Source: Flavobacterium sp. N2270 | Lineage (GTDB): Bacteria; Bacteroidota; Bacteroidia; Flavobacteriales; Flavobacteriaceae | Direction of reading: 5' to 3' | DNA length: 64,000 nucleotides | NCBI RefSeq assembly: GCF_025947225.1 | Contig: NZ_CP110005.1 | Coordinates: 1,674,001 to 1,738,000 of the forward strand | Shown here: one piece after another, positions 8,531-15,472 of the stretch | How the letters are laid out: each line of letters starts with the position of its first letter | How positions within the stretch are numbered: position 1 is the stretch's first letter | The notes under the pieces: generated by a model | The model's database searches: none | Seen by the model: the letters and a program-made list of their open reading frames with translations, nothing else | What the model was told of the DNA's origin: nothing | Program-made: the position numbers and the translations under genes

Positions 8531-8951
8531 ATCTATTACAATATCGATATAAAATGACTTTACGCATATCGTTGATAAGATTTAGATTTTCATGGAAACG
8601 TTTTTCAGATTGTTCTAAAAGCTTTAAAGTTTGAACGTTTTTAAGGTGTTCTTCGTGGTCTTTTATCTCTTGATTTACTTTGTTTGGAAATTCTTTTCTA
8701 ACATCGTGTAAGCGTAAAAAAGGAATTACAGAACCACAAAGAAACTGATGCCAGAATTTTGTTTTCCAAAGTGCATAAGCTGTTAAATTGATGTTGTCAA
8801 AATCTTCTTTATTCTCGAAAATGATAACAAAACTATTTGTGAATGGCTCATTTGAAGGCTTTCCACTGTTTAATCCTTTGTTTAAAATGAATAGGTGTGG
8901 ATTTTTGTAAATCGTTCCTTTAGTGTAGGTTTTAATGACAAATTTTAGCAT
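8529..8951 (-). CDS. DUF6943-like conserved hypothetical protein
   Basis: 140 residues. The N-terminal part reads NPHLFILNKGLNSGKPSNEP, a pattern I associate with DUF6943 proteins of Bacteroidota mobile elements. The C-terminal half is helical with His/Glu clusters (KDHEEHLKNVQTLKLLEQSE). No signal peptide. It converges on the DUF5675 operon and sits between that operon and the gene-free hairpin region. Function unknown. Confidence 0.6.
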   Translation of the reverse strand: MLKFVIKTYTKGTIYKNPHLFILNKGLNSGKPSNEPFTNSFVIIFENKEDFDNINLTAYALWKTKFWHQFLCGSVIPFLRLHDVRKEFPNKVNQEIKDHEEHLKNVQTLKLLEQSEKRFHENLNLINDMRKVILYRYCNR

Positions 8952-9093
8952 AACATCGGCTTTTAAAAATTGATTAGATTTTCAATTTTCTACGGTGTTT
9001 CTTATGAAATGCAGGTTTGCCTCGCTATGCTCCGCACACATAAATTTTTCAAAAGAAAAAAAGAAAAAAAAGAAAGCCGTATTTTCAAGTGGA

Positions 9094-9192
9094 AGGTTTC
9101 AAAAAAGCAAGTTTTTCGGATAAAATACTACCTGATAAGGTGGAGATTTTATCCGAAACCTGAAAGGCTTGAACTTGCTTTTTTGAATACCT
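9094..9192. repeat. Hairpin 1: triple nested stem
   Basis: Arms ttcaaaaaagcaagtt (9098-9113) and aacttgcttttttgaa (9172-9187) pair perfectly and extend outward by aggt/acct past one bulged base. Inside, tcggataaaat (9116-9126) pairs with attttatccga (9146-9156), and acct/aggt (9130-9141) closes a gata loop. The T-run after the right arm could also act as a terminator. Confidence 0.7.
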
Positions 9193-9327
9193 GGAACTTA
9201 TCTTTGCTTCCTTTTTTTTATTTATTTTTTTTGAATTTCCAATCAATTATTGTTTTGAAATCGGATGTTGTTTTGGATACGTTCTATCTACCGAGGTTGT
9301 GTTTTGGAATGTGGGAAGTTGTTTAAA

Positions 9328-9409
9328 GGGTATTGAATTATAAAACAGGATAAATAACCATAGGCAAATTAATATGAATACTTTTATCCTGTTTTAAAAT
9401 TTAATACTC
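9328..9409. repeat. Hairpin 2: 27-position stem
   Basis: 9328-9354 pairs with 9383-9409. The inner 13 bp (aaacaggataaa type) are perfect. Two of the outer pairs are G-T on the + strand, and there is one A-A mismatch. Confidence 0.7.
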
Positions 9410-9593
9410 TTTTGTGGATTTGATTTTTGAGGATGCCTTTAGGTCAGTTGGCAGTAGCAGTGTTCAGTTAGCAGAAAAGTATCTTATGGAAATGGGAAGC
9501 ATCTTCAAAAAACAATGCATTATCATACCTAGTGCGATGAGGCAGTAGCGTAGGCAAGTGTGTGATTTTTTATTTGCTTATGGGGTTGTTGTG

Positions 9594-9700
9594 ATTGCTT
9601 TTATGTTGGATAGATGCCTGATATGCGATTGAGAACATATGCTTCAATAACTTTAAATGTACCTAGTATCGTTATGGCATCTGTCCAACGTGAAAGCAAT
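9594..9700. repeat. Hairpin 4: 25-position stem with three wobbles
   Basis: 9594-9618 (attgcttttatgttgg...) pairs with 9676-9700 (ggcatctgtccaacgtg...). All 25 positions pair on the + strand, three of them as G-T. On the minus strand the same three would be A-C mismatches. The 57-base loop itself holds a smaller gatatgc/catatgc pairing. Confidence 0.7.
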
Positions 9701-9944
9701 GGAGTTCGTGGTTTCTGGCAAATGAAAAATCATACTCTTGCTGACTCTTTTTGTATTTGTGGGTGCCAGAAAATAATTAGCAAAGTAGAGTTATGAATTA
9801 TGAATTGGGTTGTTTTGGAAATGTAGCACGCACAAAAACAATGAAAATACTACCTATGTCTGCGGTTAGTTTATAAAACAATACTACTAGTCATGCGATA
9901 TAAAAATTATCTAACTACTAAAAATATGCAACGGATTATTGAAA

Positions 9945-10024
9945 GTGGTTTGTGAAGGACGGTGTTTTTTGTAGCTGGGTGATGCGATGGGAGCTGCAAA
10001 AAATGTTGTCCTGGAACAAACCAC
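9945..10024. repeat. Hairpin 6: interrupted stem with four consecutive wobbles
   Basis: gtggtttgt (9945-9953) pairs with acaaaccac (10016-10024), aggac with gtcct, ttttttg with caaaaaa, and agct with agct. Between the second and third blocks, ggtg faces tgtt as four G-T pairs in a row, and a fifth G-T lies next to agct. A short asymmetric loop separates the outer block. Confidence 0.7.
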
Positions 10025-10048
10025 ACGAGCGGTGGGTGTGCGGCTTTT

Positions 10049-10131
10049 TTACATAATGTTATTATAGTGCATCCTTTGGTTTCATTAGATGCAGGATATT
10101 TGTTTATGCACTATAATGCCACATTATGTAA
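10049..10131. repeat. Hairpin 7: ttacataatgt nested stem
   Basis: ttacataatgt at 10049-10059 pairs with acattatgtaa at 10121-10131, and attatagtgcat (10061-10072) with atgcactataat (10106-10117), both perfect. I recall acattatgtaac-type ends from other Flavobacteriaceae accessory loci but cannot verify that here. Confidence 0.7.
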
Positions 10132-10367
10132 CTAAGCTTGGGAGAAAAAATTACTGGCATGAGTTGCGAAGCGTACGTGTTTTTGTTTTGAGCGTTGGGC
10201 AAGCTCTTTGACTGATGGCTTATTGGATTTTTCTTTTTAAACAAAACGTTTTAGCCAACAGACAAAGTGCTTGATGTGCGTTGGGACAAAAACCATGACA
10301 GTAATTTTTTTAGGAGCGTTGGCAAAGGAGTGGCAATTGGAAAGAGATTTTAATTCATTTATTTTAA

Positions 10368-10393
10368 CCTTTTCTACCCACCTTTTCTACCCA
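10368..10393. repeat. 13-base tandem repeat just after the AlbA_2 gene
   Basis: ccttttctaccca occurs twice head to tail directly downstream of the stop codon. The 12-base version inside the gene (about 10593-10616) encodes the repeated Trp-Val-Glu-Lys linker (KWVEKWVE). The downstream copy is therefore an echo of a coding repeat outside the reading frame. Confidence 0.6.
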
Positions 10394-10394
10394 C

Positions 10395-11774
10395 TTATGG
10401 TAATTTAAAATGAATAACCCAGTATCCACCTTTAGCACCTTTCATTCTTTCTAGTATGCCTAAATCTTTTAAGAAAAGCAAGTTTTTGTCAATAGCAGAA
10501 AGGCTTAACCCAATATTATCTGATAGCTCACGAATGGTGATTTTACTGTTTTTATGAATATTTTTTAGAATATCAACTCTATTTTCCGTTAGGTTTTCTA
10601 CCCACTTTTCTACCCACTTTTCGAAGTCGAAAGGTCTTCTTAATGTAACCGTAAACATTCCATCAATACTAAATTCAGGAGGAGTTAATCCTTCATCATT
10701 CATTACATCACGAATACGAGTAATACCTGAACCTATTTGTTCTACTAAACGCATTCTTTCGAATAAGCCAAAAATTAGTGGATTTCTACTAGCACTTCTT
10801 TTACCAAATTCATTTCTTGGAACAGCACTTATTAAACCACCAGGATTTGATATTTCTACACGATCATCGAAAACTTCGATTGTTATTCTAGCTCCTTTAT
10901 CGTAATAATCTCGGTGTGCTAATGAATTTATAATTATTTCTTTAAAAGCTATTTCTGGAATTTCCCATAATTCTTTTCTTGGATTACCACCTTCGCTTTC
11001 TATTTCATATCTGACATCCAATTTTGATTTTAACCAAATCATACTTTGCAAGTATTGTTGATATAATGTTCCGGACATTACTTTATCATCAACAATATAT
11101 CTTTTATCAATACCATCAAAAACTACACAACGAATAACTGCTTTTTCAAAAAACTGTTCGGGATTGTTTCCAAAAAATAAAATAGTACCATTTTTTAAAT
11201 GGCCATCGTTTGCAATTAGTTTTAAGTTTGTAAATAATTGTTCGTCTGAAGTTGTATTGACTAAACCTGCTTCGAATCTAAATGTTTTGATGTTTTCTTC
11301 TGATATGTCTTTTTCTATACTAGCATTTATACAAGAAGCATCATCAAAATAAATTTTACCTGTTTGTTGAAAAAAGTCTCTCATCTCTTCAGGTGTTGTT
11401 AATTTCTGTGAATTTGGACCTTGACGAACGTAAATTGCACCTGATAGAACATAAGGTTTGTTTTGACCAGATGGCACTTCGATAACTGCTACATTTAAAC
11501 CCTCTACGTCAACAATGTAGAATTCACATTTTAGTGATGGAGAGATTTCATTTATAGAATTTTGCAAAGCTGAACGCTTACCATTATCAATAGTTATTCC
11601 TTTAATGTTATTTGCATCATCAACACCAATTAACACAACACCACCTGAAGCATTAGCAAAAGCACATACTTCTTCGGTAATTCCTTTTACATTACTTGGA
11701 ATACTAACTTTGAATTCGGCATTATAGCCTTCTCCAGCAGCTGCTATTGATTTTATTTCGGTTGGGCTTAACAT
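10395..11774 (-). CDS. AlbA_2 / divergent AAA_4 ATP-binding regulator with C-terminal winged helix
   Basis: 459 residues. The N-terminal AlbA_2 (Schlafen-like) domain has YNAEFKVSIP (about 18-27) and AFANASGGVVLIGVDD (38-53). A GHKL-type ATPase-like C-terminal domain follows (EIIINSLAHRDYYDKG and VEISNPGGL, about 275-312; GSGITRIRD about 345), and a winged-helix domain ends the protein (about 405-455). A KWVEKWVE repeat forms the linker, as often in this family. Such proteins are putative DNA- or RNA-binding regulators and recur in defence islands. It starts 10 bases after the methyltransferase stop, so it is probably the last gene of that operon. Confidence 0.85.
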   Translation of the reverse strand: MLSPTEIKSIAAAGEGYNAEFKVSIPSNVKGITEEVCAFANASGGVVLIGVDDANNIKGITIDNGKRSALQNSINEISPSLKCEFYIVDVEGLNVAVIEVPSGQNKPYVLSGAIYVRQGPNSQKLTTPEEMRDFFQQTGKIYFDDASCINASIEKDISEENIKTFRFEAGLVNTTSDEQLFTNLKLIANDGHLKNGTILFFGNNPEQFFEKAVIRCVVFDGIDKRYIVDDKVMSGTLYQQYLQSMIWLKSKLDVRYEIESEGGNPRKELWEIPEIAFKEIIINSLAHRDYYDKGARITIEVFDDRVEISNPGGLISAVPRNEFGKRSASRNPLIFGLFERMRLVEQIGSGITRIRDVMNDEGLTPPEFSIDGMFTVTLRRPFDFEKWVEKWVENLTENRVDILKNIHKNSKITIRELSDNIGLSLSAIDKNLLFLKDLGILERMKGAKGGYWVIHFKLP

Positions 11775-11784
11775 GTCTTTTTAA

Positions 11785-13623
11785 TTAAAATTGAATGTCA
11801 TATCTCTCCTCAAAAAAACTATCTAATTTACTTTTGTTTTGTTCATTAATAATATATGTTTTTTCTTCATCTGAAAAATCATAAACTCCAAAATTCTTAA
11901 TATAATTTCTACTCAAAGAATAATAATCAGAGCCATAGGGTTTACTTGTGTTTTTTATATAAAACCAAAATATTTTAGAACTCATAAGTTTTTGTAAAAA
12001 GAATAAATCATTTTCATTTTCTGTGACAACTGCTAATCCATTATGAAATAATAAATTTTCATCTGTGTTAATTACATAATTTGGTATATCAGGAGTTATG
12101 TGAGGAAAAAATAGTTTGAATTTTAATTTTTCTAATGATTGATTTCTTCCATATGCATACCAGTTTTCATAGTTTCCTTCTCCTTTATCTCTCTGAGCTA
12201 GTAAGTCTTCTTTTGATTTTAAATAATTATATGAAAAAGGAAATTTCTTTTTAAAGATGTCTTCATCAATTAATTGAACTTTACGATTGATATGCAGATA
12301 TGGAAATATTAATTTTCTATTAATTTCTTTTACGTTATCAATTTTTGTAAACTTGTTAGGATTAATAATGTTTTTACATATACCCTTTTCAATTGGAAAA
12401 ACTTCACCATTAAATTTTAGATAATAAAACTCTTTATCTTCATTGACTGGATTAAAAATATAGATATTATTCTTTAATGTTGCTATCCCATTTCTTGTTT
12501 TAAATAATTCTCCTAATGGTTTACCTGTTTTTTCTATCTTATTAATTAAAGTAGTTTCTTCTAAATTCCAACCATTTTTGAATTCTAAATCATCATAAAT
12601 TAATGAATTATATTTATAGCTAATTTTTAAACTATTGGTCTTTATATAATTTAAAAATTCACTTTGATTATTTTCAATTAAACAAATACATGTGTAAGTA
12701 GATTTACTTTTAAAAATTTGTTTTGTTCCAAAATCAATTATTTTAAATGTTAGTTTCTTCTTCTGAAAATATTCTCTTAATGCTCTACCATTTACACTTT
12801 TGAAAAAAGTATTCATTGTTATATAACCAAGGATACCATCTATTGATAAATTTTCAATACCAATTTGAAAAAATGGAATATATAAATCAGGATGTCCTGT
12901 TGAACATACTTCCCATTTAGAAAGATGAACTTTTGTATTGGCAGGAATATTTCTTGAACACACATACGGAGGATTACCGACAATACATTTAAATCCGTTA
13001 AAATCATTAATGTTATTAGTCCATTTAAATTCTAGAGCATCACCTGTATAAATATTATAATTAAGTAAAACATTGTCCTCACCATTAAAAATAGCAAGTA
13101 ATGTCAATACAATTTTTGTTCGATCTGTTGAATATTTCTGTATGTCTAGTCCAAATATATTATCCCTAATAATTTCAAAAAAACTCCTGTTTGTATTTTT
13201 ATTAATAAATAAAGCAGCTTCATATAAAAAGCTCCCGCATCCACATGATATATCTGCTATTTTAAAATTTTCATCGATGTTTTTATCAAAAAGAGTTTGC
13301 TTGATAATATACTCTCTTATTTTTTTTGGAGTATATATTGCACCAGTAATAATTTTATCATCTGGAGAAATAACAAATTCAAATAGTTCAATTAAAGTTT
13401 CTAAATCAAACTTTTTTATTTTAACTTTTATAATTTCAATAAATTTATCTAAAGCTTTGTTTTCAACTATATCATTTTCTGTAATTATATATTTTTTAAT
13501 AAATACGTTATTGTAAATTTCTATTTTATTAAATCTTAAAAATGAAGAAACAATCAACCTATCGACTAGTATAGTATCGGTAGTATAATTATTTTGTAAG
13601 TAATTAAATATTTCTTTATTCAT
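11785..13623 (-). CDS. DNA N6-adenine methyltransferase, Eco57I/TaqI-like, without visible nuclease
   Basis: 612 residues from the ATG at 13623, which stands two bases after the stop of the gene before it. A longer in-frame start at 13689 would overlap that gene by 64 bases. A helical N-terminal region (about 1-95) is followed by GAIYTPKKI (94-102), motif I ADISCGCGSF (123-132) and motif IV NPPY (217-220). The C-terminal third looks like a TaqI-type target-recognition domain. It transfers methyl from S-adenosylmethionine to adenine in a target sequence. No PD-(D/E)xK motif was seen at the N-terminus, so it is not an obvious type IIG restriction-modification fusion. It is the fifth gene of the tight operon. 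Confidence 0.88.
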   Translation of the reverse strand: MNKEIFNYLQNNYTTDTILVDRLIVSSFLRFNKIEIYNNVFIKKYIITENDIVENKALDKFIEIIKVKIKKFDLETLIELFEFVISPDDKIITGAIYTPKKIREYIIKQTLFDKNIDENFKIADISCGCGSFLYEAALFINKNTNRSFFEIIRDNIFGLDIQKYSTDRTKIVLTLLAIFNGEDNVLLNYNIYTGDALEFKWTNNINDFNGFKCIVGNPPYVCSRNIPANTKVHLSKWEVCSTGHPDLYIPFFQIGIENLSIDGILGYITMNTFFKSVNGRALREYFQKKKLTFKIIDFGTKQIFKSKSTYTCICLIENNQSEFLNYIKTNSLKISYKYNSLIYDDLEFKNGWNLEETTLINKIEKTGKPLGELFKTRNGIATLKNNIYIFNPVNEDKEFYYLKFNGEVFPIEKGICKNIINPNKFTKIDNVKEINRKLIFPYLHINRKVQLIDEDIFKKKFPFSYNYLKSKEDLLAQRDKGEGNYENWYAYGRNQSLEKLKFKLFFPHITPDIPNYVINTDENLLFHNGLAVVTENENDLFFLQKLMSSKIFWFYIKNTSKPYGSDYYSLSRNYIKNFGVYDFSDEEKTYIINEQNKSKLDSFFEERYDIQF

Positions 13624-13625
13624 TT

Positions 13626-14369
13626 TTAAATAATTGTTGGACATAAATGTTGTTTTGACCAACAAATATTTGCAATATCGTATGTCCAATTACTAGCAAT
13701 AGTATGATAATATGGTTTTAATATTTTATTTTGATATACTTTATATATTGATGAAAAATAACCATCATCCATAATATTATCAAAAGCAAATGGAAAAAAA
13801 TTTGAAGTTAATAAACCTATACCTAAAATTAAATCTACTGGGTGGTGTACTATTCTAGGAGTATCAAGGAATAAAGTATTTCCATATTGAAATTCATCCT
13901 CATCTAGTGGGTTGCTTGCGATTTGAAGATGATATGTAGGATGTGGTTCAGTTGCTACTTTTGAAGGATCGTGTTTGTCAATATGAAAACAGAAGTAATG
14001 AGGTTGATCCCCAATACCACGAATTACTGCATTAAAATTCAAATCTATTAAAGGGTCATTTAAATCATTCCAATTTTTATAATTAGCCACTAATTTCATA
14101 TTTAATATTAGCTCTACTTTTTTATGATTTATACCCTTTGGACGCATGTGTTTAGTTGTGTCAACTGGGATTATTAAATCACAAATCTCATAACCCCATA
14201 AATCATCATTGGTCGTACCATCTTTTAAAAAAGGAGCTCTTTTTCTTAATTCTTCAGCGGCTATATAAATTGGAGTTGTTAAAATACTTCCTGAAAAAAC
14301 GCTTTCAATAATTTTAGCTGCAGTGATTAAGTCGTCCGCTCTAGATTGTCTAAATTGTTCAATTTTCAT
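13626..14369 (-). CDS. Protein of unknown function in the GHKL/receiver/methyltransferase operon
   Basis: 247 residues, no family recognised. It is soluble, with no signal peptide. The central region carries a His/Asp-rich stretch (YFCFHIDKHDP, about 126-136) and, a few residues on, EPHPTYHLQ, then RIVHHPVDLI, then conserved-looking aromatic positions to the end. The clustered His and Asp residues could form a metal site, which would fit an enzymatic effector, but no known nuclease or hydrolase motif is complete. Start and stop are fixed by the neighbours: four bases overlap with the receiver gene (ATGA) and a two-base gap to the methyltransferase. Confidence 0.8.
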   Translation of the reverse strand: MKIEQFRQSRADDLITAAKIIESVFSGSILTTPIYIAAEELRKRAPFLKDGTTNDDLWGYEICDLIIPVDTTKHMRPKGINHKKVELILNMKLVANYKNWNDLNDPLIDLNFNAVIRGIGDQPHYFCFHIDKHDPSKVATEPHPTYHLQIASNPLDEDEFQYGNTLFLDTPRIVHHPVDLILGIGLLTSNFFPFAFDNIMDDGYFSSIYKVYQNKILKPYYHTIASNWTYDIANICWSKQHLCPTII

Positions 14370-15472
14370 TTAAAGCTATCTTTCATTAATTGTATCTTTT
14401 CATTTTCACTAAAATGTGGTTTTAAACCTTTCTTTTTAATTCCTTCAATTGCTATTGCGTAGAAAGATAAATACTTCGGTTCTTGCCATGGTTTTAAATC
14501 ATCACTTTGAAAAACTTTAAAACCTTCAATTGGATCTAAAGGTAGTTTTGTTTCTTCACAAATAGTCCAAAAATTTGAACTTACACAACATTCAATAGGT
14601 TCAGCTTCTTTTAAATTTTTAAGAGAAAATGCCTCTTTTAAAATTTCCACCCTTTGAATAGCATTGAGGTTTGTTAATCTTTTTCCTTTACTTACCTCCT
14701 TAAAAAAGGAATTGATTTTATCCATCCACCATCTTTCCCAACCATCATTAAATAATCCTGAAAATCTAAAAGGTGATAAATGTTGTTTTAAAGCATTCCA
14801 GTCATCTCCTGAAGCGTCAATATTAACACCAAGTCTTGATGCTAATAGACGCTCTTTAATTAATGCTCCAGGATGATTAAATATTTCCTTTATTACAAAA
14901 TGAGCATAATCATATGCAATAACTTTATTCTCTGGATCTTTAAATTTATCTGTAATTCTTGGGTCAAAATTGTAGATATCTTCTCTTTGTAAAATATCTT
15001 CTATTGTTCTGGACTTTTCATTAAGCCATTTGTAGCCGTTTGCCAAAGAATTTAATTTTTTTGAAAATCTTTCCCAATCCGGTTCGTCTCCTTTTAAAAA
15101 CTTATAATCAAACAAATCATGACTTGTTTTATCAGCATCATAAGTAGCTCGCATTCTTTCATCTGTAGAGCATAGAATTATAGGTAACGACTTTAAATTC
15201 ATTTCAGGTTCTGATACAGCCATCCTAAGCTCTTGTGCAATAGATGGAGCATTATATGCAACATCCAATTGCATATTTTGATTTAATCTGAAATCTAAAA
15301 TTAAACCATCATAATCTTTTAATTTTGTTGACAAATCTTTTATCTGCTCCTTAAAATTCATTGGTTGTTCAACATCAATATCGATAATACCTTCATCTAC
15401 AAAACCATCTCTAATAGCGGTTACGGACTCGTCATTTTCATCATCTATATATAAGTATTTAAATTTGCTCAT
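14366..15472 (-). CDS. Response-regulator receiver protein with a long unknown C-terminal domain
   Basis: 368 residues. Residues 1-140 form a CheY-like receiver with the full site: acidic pair Asp10-Asp11, phospho-acceptor Asp60 (GLILDFRL), Ser102/Thr103 (LCSTDE) and Lys127 (FLKGD). The remaining 230 residues are helical with no recognised DNA-binding motif, so this is not a standard transcription factor. The gene overlaps the kinase gene by 14 bases and the unknown gene by 4. By position it is the phosphotransfer partner of the preceding kinase-like ATPase. Confidence 0.85.
   Translation of the reverse strand: MSKFKYLYIDDENDESVTAIRDGFVDEGIIDIDVEQPMNFKEQIKDLSTKLKDYDGLILDFRLNQNMQLDVAYNAPSIAQELRMAVSEPEMNLKSLPIILCSTDERMRATYDADKTSHDLFDYKFLKGDEPDWERFSKKLNSLANGYKWLNEKSRTIEDILQREDIYNFDPRITDKFKDPENKVIAYDYAHFVIKEIFNHPGALIKERLLASRLGVNIDASGDDWNALKQHLSPFRFSGLFNDGWERWWMDKINSFFKEVSKGKRLTNLNAIQRVEILKEAFSLKNLKEAEPIECCVSSNFWTICEETKLPLDPIEGFKVFQSDDLKPWQEPKYLSFYAIAIEGIKKKGLKPHFSENEKIQLMKDSFK

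Larger units (their letters stand above)
9094..10310 (+). ncRNA. Candidate large structured RNA (eight consecutive hairpins), unidentified
   Basis: Hairpins found by eye: 9094-9192 (16-bp perfect arm plus two inner nested stems); 9328-9409 (26 of 27 positions pair); 9424-9511 (14 of 15); 9594-9700 (25-position stem); 9712-9772 (9-bp closing stem); 9945-10024; 10049-10131 (nested 11- and 12-bp stems); 10143-10310 (nested, three symmetric mismatches in the inner 21). The non-Watson-Crick positions are mostly G-T pairs when read on the + strand (11 by hand count, against one A-C). That bias is expected if the + strand is transcribed and folds. No reverse transcriptase, group II intron domain V or known riboswitch is recognised. 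A folding-DNA recombination site array is an alternative. Confidence 0.45.
8952..10394. other. 1.4 kb gene-free stretch dense in long hairpins
   Basis: The only open frames here (8970-9326 and 9614-9796, + strand) lie across hairpins and have no protein-like character. The stretch holds eight non-overlapping inverted repeats between 9094 and 10310, then a 13-base tandem repeat at 10368-10393. Local purine/pyrimidine runs and Gly-codon-poor sequence differ from the flanking genes. It separates the phage-like cassette from the putative defence operon. Confidence 0.75.

Noticed and set aside
8970..9326. 118-codon open frame on the + strand
   Set aside because: It runs across hairpin 1, has no recognisable domain, no start signal and a low-complexity Lys/Phe composition.
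9614..9796. 60-codon open frame on the + strand
   Set aside because: It begins inside the stem of hairpin 4 and covers hairpin 5; no protein-like features.
9094..10310. Retron or group II intron as an explanation for the hairpins
   Set aside because: No reverse transcriptase gene and no domain V-like hairpin nearby.
11785..13623. Classical restriction-modification system
   Set aside because: No restriction nuclease or HsdS/HsdR-like gene adjacent, and no PD-(D/E)xK motif in the methyltransferase itself.
13624..13689. Longer N-terminus for the methyltransferase
   Set aside because: Would overlap the 247-aa gene by 64 bases; an ATG directly after that gene's stop fits better.
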